Assembly: GCA_024763275.1 (NCBI GenBank)
Contig: JANTFT010000002.1
Coordinates: 70,002-122,145, forward strand
From: Anaerolineales bacterium
Lineage (GTDB): Bacteria; Chloroflexota; Anaerolineae; Anaerolineales; UBA11858
Direction of reading: 5' to 3'
DNA length: 52,144 nt
Below, in pieces: positions 1 through 8,703 of the stretch. Each line of letters opens with the position of its first letter. The first letter of the stretch is position 1. A model generated the notes under the pieces. That model was not told the origin of the DNA. It worked only from the letters and a program-made list of their open reading frames with translations, and searched no databases. Position numbers and translations under genes: made by a program.

Positions 1-625
<625 letters not shown>

Positions 626-626
626 T

Positions 627-647
627 CAATTGCAATTGTCAATTATA
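627..647 (-). promoter_or_regulatory. candidate gdhA promoter/operator region
   Basis: Upstream of gdhA there is a TATAAT (647-642), a TTGACA (642-637) and a perfect 12-bp palindrome CAATTGCAATTG (627-638) in a short AT-rich patch. The two hexamers are not correctly spaced with each other, so I cannot assign the exact promoter. The palindrome is a plausible operator. The rest of 554-693 shows no gene. Confidence 0.3.
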
Positions 648-693
648 TCTAATATTTCCAGGCTCTATAGGATACAACTCCTCTTTTTCCATG

Positions 694-1947
694 CTATTCG
701 TTCTTTAATTCTTTCTTCAGGGCAATTCCCAGCCTCTTGATGCCCTCGACAATTACATCGGGGGGCGCATAGGAGAAATTCAGCCGCATGGCATTGTGGC
801 CGCCATCCGCGTTGGGGTAGAAATTGACCCCGGGAACATAGGCTACTTTTTCTTTGAGCGCTTTCTCGCGGAGGAACTTCGTGGTATCAATTGACTCCGG
901 GACCCGGGCCCACAGGAACAACCCTCCCTGCGGATCGGTCCACTGGCATTCTTCCGGCCAGAACTCGGTCAAGGCATCCAGCATGGTATCCCGCCGTTTC
1001 TTGTATACCTTGCAGATCTTTTTAACATGGGGTTTGAGAATACCTCGCTCGCAAATGTCATTGGCGACGTACTGGACCAGAGTGCCAGTATGGAGATCAC
1101 AGCCCTGTTTGGCCTGGATGAAGCGCTTCATCAAAGCTTCCGGAGCAACAATCCATCCCAGCCGCAAACCCGGTGCCATGATTTTGGAGAATGTGCCCAG
1201 ATAAATGGTCCTTTCCGGAATCAAGTTGCAGATTGGAGGAATATCCTCCCCTTCATAGCGCAGCTGGCCGTAGGGGTCATCCTCAACCACTGCCAGGTCC
1301 AATTTGGTGGCAATCTCGGCCAGCTGGATCCTCCGTTCCAGCGGCAGGGTCGTTCCAGCTGGGTTGTGAAAATTAGGCAGCACATAGATAAATGCCGGCG
1401 GATAGCCGCTATCCTCGACGGTTTTATGATAAGCGTGTTCGATCTCATCCATGACCATTCCCTGTTCATCCACCTGCATGGTATGGAACTTAGCCTCATA
1501 GGCCCGCCAGGCCTGGATTGCTCCCAGATAGGTCGGCCGCCCGGTGAGCACATAACGGCCCGGGTCAATGAATATCCTGCCAATCAAGTCCAGGGCTTGC
1601 TGGGAACCGTTGGTCAGCAGCACATTTTCTGGAATGGCGGGAATTCCATATTTATGCATCGAATCCGCCAGGAATTCCTTGAGAGGCTGGTAGCCTTCAG
1701 TGGCACTGTACTGGAGCGCTTGTTTACCCATTCCTCGAATGACATATTTACAGGCTTCCTCAACTTCCCGGATCGGAAAGACTTCCGGCGCAGGCAGTCC
1801 TCCTGCGAAGGAAATGATCTCCGGATCCTGGGTGAGCTTCAGTAATTCCCTGATTGCCGAACTTCTCATAAACTTTGTTCTGGCGGCCAGGTGGGTTTCC
1901 CAATCCAGTACTGGTATCTCGCGATCCAAATTCCTGTTCACTTCCAT
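694..1947 (-). CDS. PLP-dependent aminotransferase, class I/II (LysN-like)
   Basis: Fold-type I aminotransferase of 417 residues. Visible landmarks are SFAGGLPAPEVFP near residue 46, TNGSQQALD (112-120), PNFHNPAGTT with the PLP-binding Asn195, VVEDDPYG (Asp223/224) and the Schiff-base Lys255 in TFSKIMAPGLRLGW. This subgroup (2-aminoadipate aminotransferase LysN and relatives) often accepts leucine and aromatic amino acids. Clear AGGAGG precedes the ATG at 1947. Directly upstream lies a leucine-rich leader peptide with terminator, which points to a leucine or branched-chain role rather than lysine synthesis; that is inference. No N-terminal DNA-binding domain is present, so it is not a MocR regulator. 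Confidence 0.9.
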   Translation of the reverse strand: MEVNRNLDREIPVLDWETHLAARTKFMRSSAIRELLKLTQDPEIISFAGGLPAPEVFPIREVEEACKYVIRGMGKQALQYSATEGYQPLKEFLADSMHKYGIPAIPENVLLTNGSQQALDLIGRIFIDPGRYVLTGRPTYLGAIQAWRAYEAKFHTMQVDEQGMVMDEIEHAYHKTVEDSGYPPAFIYVLPNFHNPAGTTLPLERRIQLAEIATKLDLAVVEDDPYGQLRYEGEDIPPICNLIPERTIYLGTFSKIMAPGLRLGWIVAPEALMKRFIQAKQGCDLHTGTLVQYVANDICERGILKPHVKKICKVYKKRRDTMLDALTEFWPEECQWTDPQGGLFLWARVPESIDTTKFLREKALKEKVAYVPGVNFYPNADGGHNAMRLNFSYAPPDVIVEGIKRLGIALKKELKNE

Positions 1948-2011
1948 ACAACCTCCTAGTAGAGAGATGCTATCCTTGAAAGGGCTTGTTCTCTGCCAGT
2001 GAATATCGGAT

Positions 2012-2051
2012 AAAAAAAGCCTGCTCCTGAGATTTCTCTCGAAACAGGCCT
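2012..2051 (-). terminator. intrinsic terminator / candidate attenuator
   Basis: Read on the minus strand, a 13-bp stem begins GCCTG, closes with a GAAA tetraloop flanked by GAGA/TCTC, contains one bulged A and is followed by seven U. It lies 8 nt after the leader-peptide stop and about 65 nt before the aminotransferase start. Its 3' arm contains CTCAGG (2031-2026), complementary to CCTGAG (2063-2058) that overlaps the leader stop codon. A competing antiterminator pairing is therefore available. Confidence 0.85.
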
Positions 2052-2058
2052 GGTTTAC

Positions 2059-2160
2059 TCAGGTGTTCACCAATAACAATAATGCCAGCAAGCTAAACAA
2101 AATGGCCTGCTGGACGGGCCGCCGGGCAATCTCTAAAGACAGAATACTAACCAAACCCAT
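2059..2160 (-). CDS. leucine-rich leader peptide (33 aa), attenuator of the aminotransferase
   Basis: A 33-codon frame from ATG (2160) to TGA (2059), preceded by GAGGTG 6 nt upstream, which is a strong ribosome-binding site. The peptide holds 10 Leu, 3 Ile and 3 Val. Residues 24-31 read LLALLLLV, and Leu27-30 use TTA TTG TTA TTG, codons that appear minor beside CTG in neighbouring genes. The terminator hairpin follows the stop by 8 nt, and the aminotransferase gene follows that. This is the classic arrangement of amino-acid attenuation leaders such as leuL and ilvL, although the sequence is not homologous to a leader I know. A small membrane peptide is the alternative. Confidence 0.72.
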   Translation of the reverse strand: MGLVSILSLEIARRPVQQAILFSLLALLLLVNT

Positions 2161-2237
2161 CAACTACACCTCACCAGCATACCCCACTTCCGGGAAAGCC
2201 ATCAGCCTGGTGCACTTCATCGTCTATCTGCTTCACC

Positions 2238-2243
2238 ATTATA
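2238..2243 (-). promoter_or_regulatory. -10 box of the leader transcript
   Basis: TATAAT on the minus strand in the context TATATAAT. Transcription would start near 2231, about 70 nt before the leader ATG, giving a leader of roughly 220 nt up to the terminator. No convincing -35 is seen at 17 bp. Confidence 0.5.
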
Positions 2244-2289
2244 TACCCGAATTTTACATGAGTCCCACTTGCGAGCATAGTGAGATATA

Positions 2290-3597
2290 TCATGCTTGCG
2301 GTTGTGCCCTTTGGAATATATTCAGGCTTTCGATATGGTAGGTTTGGGGAAACATGTCAAAGGGTGTCGATTCCCGTAAAGTATAACCCTGGTTCTGAAA
2401 GCGCAGTACATCCCTGGCCAGGGTAGCAGGATCGCAGGAAATGTAAACGATCAAATCTGGCTCCAAAGCAACCACCCGGTCCAGAACGATCTTAGAAAGC
2501 CCTGCCCGGGGCGGGTCCAGCAGGATGATATCTGGATGGATCTCCAGGTCGGGAAGCACCTCCTCCGCGGGCAGGTCATATAAATCAATGTTCTCAAACC
2601 CAGACAGATTGTACAGAAAATCCTCGGCCGCGCCGGGGTGGGATTCAATACCAATCACCCGCTTCACCCATGGGGCAAAAAACCCGCTGAACAGACCTAC
2701 CCCGCAGTAGACATCCAGCAGGATGGTCTCCTCTGTCACAGGAAGTTTCTCCAGCAAGCTTTCCACCAGCATTTCAGCTACGCCAGTATTGGTTTGGAAA
2801 AAAGATCCCGCTGATACCACAAAAGGGAAGCCGCGGACAGGGATTACCGTAAAATCATCCCCCGCCAGGATGATTTCCCCTCCGGGGCCCTGCAGCACAG
2901 CCGAGATCGGCAGATCCAGGCTGAACTCAAAGGCCTCTTCAGCGGTGCTTTCCAGGACCAGCAGGGCATCCTGCCCCTCCTCCCCCGAGCGCAGGCTGAC
3001 CCGTTCCAGTCCGGGGATGTGCTCGAAGTTAAAACTGGGCCAGATCTCATTCAAACTTTCCTCGGGTAAATAGCACTCCCGGATGGGAATCACCTGATGG
3101 GAGCGAGCTTTTAAATATCCAGGGCTGCCATCGGCTGCAATGTGAAACTGGATGTGATTCCTGTAATTCCAGTCAAAAGGAGAAGCTTGGGTGGGAAAAA
3201 CCAGAGGGTCAACCTGCTTCCCCACCCGGGTGAGCTGGTCAACCAGGATCTCCCGTTTGATCTTGAGCTGTTCGTGGTAAGAGATATGCTGATAATGGCA
3301 GCCACCGCATTCCCCGAAGTGGGGACAGCGGGGCTTGATCCGCAGGGGAGAAGGGTCCAGGATCTCAAGGATCCGCCCCCTGGCATACCTGTCCTTTTCC
3401 TCGCTTAACTGGATCCGCAAGGTCTCTCCAGGTAGAGCAAAGGGGATAAAAACTGCCCGACCATCAGGCAGTCGGGCAAGTGCGTCCCCACCATACACAC
3501 AGGTACTGGGAACCAATTCAAATTCCTTTGGCAATTTCATTTGGTCTTGAAAGTTAATGTTGTTTCCAATCTCCCGCGGGGCAATAGTTGAAGGCAA
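2290..3597 (-). CDS. 23S rRNA (uracil-5-)-methyltransferase, RlmD/RumA type
   Basis: SAM-dependent RNA m5U methyltransferase. Residues about 25-85 form a TRAM-like RNA-binding domain. The CPHFGECGGC motif (Cys91, Cys97, Cys100) plus a later Cys in IRECYLP would bind a [4Fe-4S] cluster as in RlmD. The catalytic half has DVYCGVGLFSG (SAM loop), LDPPRAGL and the nucleophile Cys in YISCDPATLARD. The frame opens with TTG at 3597, 14 nt after the FHA gene. An in-frame ATG at 3540 (residue 20) fits family alignments better but lacks a clear ribosome-binding site, so the start is uncertain. Whether it modifies U1939, U747 or both cannot be told. Confidence 0.9.
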   Translation of the reverse strand: MPSTIAPREIGNNINFQDQMKLPKEFELVPSTCVYGGDALARLPDGRAVFIPFALPGETLRIQLSEEKDRYARGRILEILDPSPLRIKPRCPHFGECGGCHYQHISYHEQLKIKREILVDQLTRVGKQVDPLVFPTQASPFDWNYRNHIQFHIAADGSPGYLKARSHQVIPIRECYLPEESLNEIWPSFNFEHIPGLERVSLRSGEEGQDALLVLESTAEEAFEFSLDLPISAVLQGPGGEIILAGDDFTVIPVRGFPFVVSAGSFFQTNTGVAEMLVESLLEKLPVTEETILLDVYCGVGLFSGFFAPWVKRVIGIESHPGAAEDFLYNLSGFENIDLYDLPAEEVLPDLEIHPDIILLDPPRAGLSKIVLDRVVALEPDLIVYISCDPATLARDVLRFQNQGYTLRESTPFDMFPQTYHIESLNIFQRAQPQA

Positions 3598-3611
3598 ACA
3601 GCCCCTGCATT

Positions 3612-4253
3612 CTAGGGACAGACATAGCCAAATATCGAGCCCAGAATGGTGTCAAATGGAGGCGTGCAGTACAGATTCAGGAAATCAAAAACGATCACGC
3701 CTACCACTATCAGGAAAATAATCACCACCAGACAGCCGATTCCCGCCCACAGCCAGGTGTTACCCTTCTTTTTATCAGGGGCCTGGGCCGGGGTGATCTT
3801 TTCTTCCAACGTTCGAACCTTCTTAGGAGCGGTTGGGGCTGGGGCAGCAGGTTTTGGCGCAGCTTCCGCCGACCTGGTTGTCACGGCTGTCACCTCACTG
3901 GGCGCTGGTTCATCCGGACGGGGGGCAATCAGGGTTTCATCCGGATCAGCGTCTGCCATATAGGTCAAGTAGATGGCATCGCCCAGCATCACGGTATCTC
4001 CCGGCTTGAGGAGGTATTTGCCGCCAACCTCTTTCTTGTCCACGAAGGTGCCGTTGGTCGATCCCAGATCCCGGATCATATACCCACCTTCCGTTTTGGT
4101 CAGCACCGCATGAGCCCGGGAGACCTCGGCAATATTAAAGACAATGCCGTTCTCATCTCCCCGGCCGATGGTGATCTCGTCTCCCTTCAGGGGAAATTCC
4201 TCACCTTTATTAAAACCCTTGATGACAGTCAAACGATAGTTCTTGTACCCCAT
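3612..4253 (-). CDS. FHA-domain protein with C-terminal membrane anchor
   Basis: 213 residues. An FHA phosphothreonine-binding domain occupies about 5-95, with Gly30-Arg31, Ser45-Arg46-x-His48 and Asn67-Gly-Thr of the STNGTF loop all present. A Pro/Ala-rich linker (110-145) and a basic stretch lead to one hydrophobic segment (167-190). A short 20-residue tail with two Cys is predicted outside. The FHA domain would thus sit on the cytoplasmic face and could bind Ser/Thr-kinase targets; no kinase gene is in the window. GGAGGG 6 nt upstream supports the ATG. It lies between an LCP cell-wall gene and an rRNA methyltransferase. Confidence 0.85.
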   Translation of the reverse strand: MGYKNYRLTVIKGFNKGEEFPLKGDEITIGRGDENGIVFNIAEVSRAHAVLTKTEGGYMIRDLGSTNGTFVDKKEVGGKYLLKPGDTVMLGDAIYLTYMADADPDETLIAPRPDEPAPSEVTAVTTRSAEAAPKPAAPAPTAPKKVRTLEEKITPAQAPDKKKGNTWLWAGIGCLVVIIFLIVVGVIVFDFLNLYCTPPFDTILGSIFGYVCP

Positions 4254-4366
4254 TTTTCCCTCCTGCGGATTGATTCTAGGCCTGCTTAAAGTCTATCGGC
4301 TTTCCTGATTGGTGTCAAATTGGTTTTTCCTGACATAACAGTTGATTCAGAGACTTACAGAGCCCG

Positions 4367-5788
4367 TTATTGGTCAGATCCGCCCAGGGTGTTGGTCTGG
4401 GCCCAGTCCGCTCCCAGTACGACCACCACATCCACCGTGGCAGAGGGGTCAGCCTTATAAAAAAGTATATTATCAGTGTACCCCATCAGGCTGAGGATGT
4501 AACGAACCGTTTGGGGTTTCCCGGAATAATCGTAGATTACGGTTTGATCCTTGAACTTGGTTGCGTTGCCCACCTCGGTGATGTCAACCCCGTTCGCCAG
4601 TAGAAAATCAGCTGTTTCACTGGCAAGTCCTGGGGACGAGGTCGCGTTCAGAACCCCTACACGGGCATTTTCCTCCTCTAAATATTCCTCCTGGGAAGGC
4701 TCCCGCGTTGGTTCAGGGACCGCCGTGGCAGCACTAGTCTGCATATCCTGCCAGATCTTCCGGATTTGATCCAGGTCCGGCACCAGGATATACTGGTTGC
4801 GGTCATTGATATCAGCGGTTACCAGCGGCTCTTTAATCACCCGTGTCTGGACGCTCTGGGGGCTGATGTCTTTGACTGCCCAGGCGAGGGTGATGATCTG
4901 ATTCAGTGTTAGATTGGTCTCCACATGGGAGGCAAGATCCCGGTACAAGCCCGGCAGGCGGGGTATCAGTGTCGGCAGGATCTCATAAGAAAAAAGTTTT
5001 TTCTGCAACCCTACCAGCACCTGCTGCTGGCGTTTCGTCCGTCCGAAATCGCCCTCCAGTGTGTCGCGTGTTCGCACATACCCGAGAGCCAGGTTGCCCG
5101 GCAGTACCTGCTTGCCGGGATAGAGCCTCTTCATATCCCCTTCCATCTCGGCGTTGGGCCAGACCAGGATTTCTTCTTGCACATCCACCAGGACGCCATT
5201 AACGGCATCCACCAGGACCACAAAGGCTTCAAAATCAACCTGGACATAATAATCGATCATAATGTCCAGCAGGCTCCCGGCGGTATCCATTAAGATCCCG
5301 GGGCCTCCACCCGGATAACCGTAGGCCTCTCCCAGGGAATAGGCCTGGTTGATCTTGTAGAGTCCGTATTGAGGCACATCGACCCAGGTATCGCGGGGAA
5401 TAGAAATCAACCCGGCCTTACCCTCAGCAGCATTCAAATAGGCCACAATGATGGTATCCGTCAAACCCGGTCCGGTATCACCCTCCCATTCTCTCCTATC
5501 AAGACCGGTCAGCAGGAAATAGACCGGCTGACTGAGATCGAGTTCCTTGAAGCCGGGTCGGTTGGCATTGTGCTGCAGCTGTCTGGTGTTGTCCAGCGTC
5601 GGCTCGGCTGGCCCGGGAGAGGCATCGGTAATAACAGTAGGAGAAGGCTCAACAGAGATATCGCCGTCCTCTTTTCGGGAACAAAATGCCAGGATAATTG
5701 TGATCAGGGCCGAGAGCAGAAACGCCGCCCATAAGACGCGGCGGATTCTGTCAGGAGACTGGTCGGATGGGGAATGGTAGTCTTGCAT
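4367..5788 (-). CDS. LytR-CpsA-Psr (LCP) family cell-envelope protein with LytR_C domain
   Basis: Membrane-anchored enzyme family that transfers undecaprenyl-linked glycopolymers to peptidoglycan. One transmembrane segment (about 17-36), a Ser/Pro-rich spacer, then the LCP core from about 88: LLTGLDRR, TDTIIVAYLN, the signature ISIPRDTWVDVP with Arg132 and Asp133, YGYPGGGP and GYVRTRDTLEGDFGRTKRQQ. A LytR_C domain follows from about residue 375 (VGVLNATSSPGLA). An LCP-LytR_C architecture is typical of Gram-positives, Actinobacteria and Chloroflexota. Transcribed away from the ABC-F gene; start ATG at 5788 with a weak ribosome-binding site. Confidence 0.9.
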   Translation of the reverse strand: MQDYHSPSDQSPDRIRRVLWAAFLLSALITIILAFCSRKEDGDISVEPSPTVITDASPGPAEPTLDNTRQLQHNANRPGFKELDLSQPVYFLLTGLDRREWEGDTGPGLTDTIIVAYLNAAEGKAGLISIPRDTWVDVPQYGLYKINQAYSLGEAYGYPGGGPGILMDTAGSLLDIMIDYYVQVDFEAFVVLVDAVNGVLVDVQEEILVWPNAEMEGDMKRLYPGKQVLPGNLALGYVRTRDTLEGDFGRTKRQQQVLVGLQKKLFSYEILPTLIPRLPGLYRDLASHVETNLTLNQIITLAWAVKDISPQSVQTRVIKEPLVTADINDRNQYILVPDLDQIRKIWQDMQTSAATAVPEPTREPSQEEYLEEENARVGVLNATSSPGLASETADFLLANGVDITEVGNATKFKDQTVIYDYSGKPQTVRYILSLMGYTDNILFYKADPSATVDVVVVLGADWAQTNTLGGSDQ

Positions 5789-5942
5789 AAGCGAGATGAA
5801 AAACCCTTTCTTTTCCTTTATACCAGACTATAATAGCAATCAATTGTCTGGTCGGGATTATATCACGCTCCTTTCCAGAGAGAATTCTGGAAACTTCCTG
5901 TTTGGAAGAGAAATTTCCGGACAGGTAGAAAGACACAGTATT

Positions 5943-7988
5943 ATGTCATTGATCACCACCCAGGGCTTGTCAAAATCATACGGACCGGTTGATATTTTCA
6001 GCGGGTTGAACTTAACGATCTCCCCCGACGCCAGGATAGCCCTGGTCGGGGAAAACGGCATTGGGAAAACCACCCTGCTGAACCTGCTGGCTGATCTGGA
6101 AAGCCCCACCGAGGGGAAAATCCAGCGCGCCAACCAGCTCAGGATCGGATACCTGCCCCAGCAAAGCAAGCTTACCTCCAACCTAACCCTCTGGCAGGAA
6201 GCCTTGACGGCCCTGGATTCACTGCTTGACCTGGAGAGAGAATTAAAGGAACTCGAGGAACAGATGAGCGCATCTGACAGTTCCTCCGCTGAGCTGTTCA
6301 CCAGGTATGGCACCCTGCAGGCTGCGTTTGATCATCGTGGTGGCTACACCTATGAAAGTCGCCTGAAACAGGTTCTGGCGGGATTGGGATTCAAGAACGC
6401 TGATTTTCAGATGCCTATCAGCCATCTTTCCGGGGGGCAGCGAACCCGGGCACTGCTGGCCAAATTACTGCTGGCTCCCAACAATCTGCTGATCTTTGAC
6501 GAGCCTACCAACCATCTCGATATCGATGCCATCCAATGGCTGGAGGGATATCTCAAGAATTTCCCGGGGGCGGTGCTGCTGGTCTCGCACGACCGCTACT
6601 TCATCGATCAGGTTTGCGATCAGATCTGGGAAATGAGCCAGGCAGGATTTGAGACCTACCGCGGAAACTACAGCTCCTATCTCGAACAGAGGCAGCAGCG
6701 CTGGGAAAGGCAGCAGGAGCTTTTCGAAGCCGAAAAAGCCCGGCTGATCAACGAACTGGATTATGTGAAGAGAAATATCGCTGGCCAGCGGACCAGTCAC
6801 GCCCAGGGTAAACTCAAGCTGCTAAGCCGCCGCATCCAGGCGATCGAACAGCTGGGGATGCAGGCGATCCAGGGAAAGAAGTGGTCCAAGATCAGCCAGG
6901 ATATCCATACCACAACCAGCCCGATGAACATCCGGGAAGCCCACCAGCGAATTTCCTCTCTGAAAAATCCCACCAAACGACCCCAGCAAGTCTCGCTGAA
7001 ACTGCAAACCCGGAAAAGAGGTGGGGATCTGGTCCTCAGGACAACCGACCTGGACATAGGATATCAGGATGGGGAAAAAGCGTTATTCAAAGTCCCCGAT
7101 ATTACCCTGCTGCGGGGTGAGTGCGCGGCCTTGATCGGTCCCAATGGTGCGGGAAAAACCACCTTCTTAAAAACGATCCTCGGCCAGCTTCCCCCTTTGG
7201 CCGGACAGGTGAAACTGGGTGCCAATCTGGATGTGGGCTATTTTGCCCAGGCTCACCAGGATCTCAATGAGGGAAACACCGTCCTGGAGGAAATCCTGGC
7301 CGCTGGCAGCTTCCAGTCAGAAAGCGCTGCCCGGTCCTACCTGGGCCCCTTCCTGTTCTCGGGGGAAGAGGCCTATAAAAAGGTCCAGGTGCTTTCCGGC
7401 GGGGAAAGAGGGCGTCTGGCTCTGGCCAAACTATCCCTGACGGGCGCCAATCTGCTGCTCCTGGATGAACCTACCAATCACCTGGATATCCCCTCTCAAG
7501 AAACCCTGCAGGCGGTGCTTTCAGCCTTCCCGGGAACCATCCTGCTGGTGTCCCACGACCGCTATCTGATCAACGCTCTGGCCAGCCAGATCTGGGAAAT
7601 AGATGTTGACGAGGAACATCTGGTGGTATTTGAGGGCAGCTACCAGGCCTACCAGGCGTATTTGCGGGACGAGCAGCTCCCCGAAATCACCAGCGACAGC
7701 GAAGTGGAGGAAGGAGTCGAGAGTTACAAGGATATCAAAAGCGCTAAAAACCGGGTCCTGGCCGCGGAGCGGAAACGGGGTCGGCGTCTGGGGGAAGTCG
7801 AAAACCGCATCACCCAGCTGGAAATCCGGCTGAAGGAACTGGGAGAGGTGCTGGCAGACCCTCCGGACGACCCCGGCCTGGTTGCCAGCCTGGGACACGA
7901 GTACCACCAAGCGGAAAGCGAGCTGGAAACACTGCTAGATGAATGGGAAATTCTCCAGAATAACGCCAGCACTTACCGGGAAGATTGA
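5943..7988 (+). CDS. ABC-F family ATPase (ribosome-associated)
   Basis: Soluble tandem ABC protein without membrane domains, expected to act on the ribosome. First ATPase: GENGIGKTT, LSGGQRTRALLAKLL, LLIFDEPTNHLD. A linker rich in Arg/Glu/Gln follows. Second ATPase: GPNGAGKTT, LSGGERGRLALAKL, LLLLDEPTNHLD. The C-terminal about 90 residues form a charged coiled coil like that of Uup/YdiF. I start at ATG 5943 (681 aa), where the family begins (MSLITTQGLSKSYG). A longer frame from 5796 adds 49 unrelated residues across the region upstream of the divergent LCP gene. The subfamily (translation factor or antibiotic resistance) is undetermined. Confidence 0.93.
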   Translation: MSLITTQGLSKSYGPVDIFSGLNLTISPDARIALVGENGIGKTTLLNLLADLESPTEGKIQRANQLRIGYLPQQSKLTSNLTLWQEALTALDSLLDLERELKELEEQMSASDSSSAELFTRYGTLQAAFDHRGGYTYESRLKQVLAGLGFKNADFQMPISHLSGGQRTRALLAKLLLAPNNLLIFDEPTNHLDIDAIQWLEGYLKNFPGAVLLVSHDRYFIDQVCDQIWEMSQAGFETYRGNYSSYLEQRQQRWERQQELFEAEKARLINELDYVKRNIAGQRTSHAQGKLKLLSRRIQAIEQLGMQAIQGKKWSKISQDIHTTTSPMNIREAHQRISSLKNPTKRPQQVSLKLQTRKRGGDLVLRTTDLDIGYQDGEKALFKVPDITLLRGECAALIGPNGAGKTTFLKTILGQLPPLAGQVKLGANLDVGYFAQAHQDLNEGNTVLEEILAAGSFQSESAARSYLGPFLFSGEEAYKKVQVLSGGERGRLALAKLSLTGANLLLLDEPTNHLDIPSQETLQAVLSAFPGTILLVSHDRYLINALASQIWEIDVDEEHLVVFEGSYQAYQAYLRDEQLPEITSDSEVEEGVESYKDIKSAKNRVLAAERKRGRRLGEVENRITQLEIRLKELGEVLADPPDDPGLVASLGHEYHQAESELETLLDEWEILQNNASTYRED

Positions 7989-8024
7989 GCAGCAAAAGAG
8001 GGATTTGCCCCACACAGGTAAAAA

Positions 8025-8651
8025 ATGGTCTATTGGCGGGATTGGAGCGAAAGTCAACTGGCGGCCTACCAGGGGGATCAAGGCAGCAGCAATCACTGTG
8101 CCAAATTTGCGGCTGCTTCCGCTTTGAACCTGCTCTACGGGAGGGAGATCAACGGGAATGAGCTGGTTTCCTGGGTTGGGTCCCGGCCCCTGAAGGGAAC
8201 TGGAGTTTATACGATCCTGGGCAATCACAACGGCAGCCTGGTCTACCAGACGGCCAACCTGCTCCGGGCCCTGGCCAGGCTGGAAGGTATTTCTCTCCAG
8301 ATCAAGTGCGGGATCGGAGACAAAACCACCCTGCTGATGCTGCTCGACCAGAGCGCTTCCCTCGCCCTGGTTTCCCTGACCTATTTCCGGGGGAAAGAAC
8401 CCTTGATCGCCCGGGGAGAGAAGACAACCTCAGCACTGGGATCCACCCGCTGGGTGGGGGGACATATCATGATCCTGGCCGCCTATGATCCCGACCACCA
8501 CAATCGGGCAGGGATCAGCACTCCCTGGGGATTTCTGAGCTCCTGGGGAGCTGATGACCAGCTTTACTGGATGACAGAGAATGACTTTCTTCACAGTTGG
8601 GGCCGGCTGTCCATCTTCAACATGGTTTCTGTGAGCAGGTCAGATCCCTGA
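8025..8651 (+). CDS. C39-like cysteine-peptidase-fold protein, cytoplasmic
   Basis: 208 residues with no signal peptide or membrane segment. The N-terminal GSSNHCAKFAAASALNLLYG (Cys25) resembles the catalytic Cys helix of C39/papain-like peptidases. VGGHIMILAAYD with His147 followed by TPWGFLSSWG resembles the His and Asn/Asp strand region. A Cys-His pair at these spacings fits the Peptidase_C39_2 fold, but the third catalytic residue is not obvious. It begins 36 nt after the ABC-F stop, with AGGT before the ATG, and may be cotranscribed. The substrate is unknown, and activity is inferred only from motif placement. Confidence 0.55.
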   Translation: MVYWRDWSESQLAAYQGDQGSSNHCAKFAAASALNLLYGREINGNELVSWVGSRPLKGTGVYTILGNHNGSLVYQTANLLRALARLEGISLQIKCGIGDKTTLLMLLDQSASLALVSLTYFRGKEPLIARGEKTTSALGSTRWVGGHIMILAAYDPDHHNRAGISTPWGFLSSWGADDQLYWMTENDFLHSWGRLSIFNMVSVSRSDP

Positions 8652-8703
8652 GCGGTGATTTTCCCCAGGGCTCTCACATGATTTCCCATCCCGGCGGACC
8701 CGA

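Noticed and set aside
1027-1845. Plus-strand open frame of 272 codons
   Set aside because: Antisense to the aminotransferase, no family features in the translation.
2063-2341. Plus-strand open frame of 92 codons
   Set aside because: Antisense to the leader peptide and the end of the rRNA methyltransferase; no ribosome-binding site or recognisable protein character.
5796-5942. N-terminal extension of the ABC-F protein
   Set aside because: The first 49 codons match nothing in the family and cross the region upstream of the divergent LCP gene; ABC-F proteins begin at the ATG at 5943.
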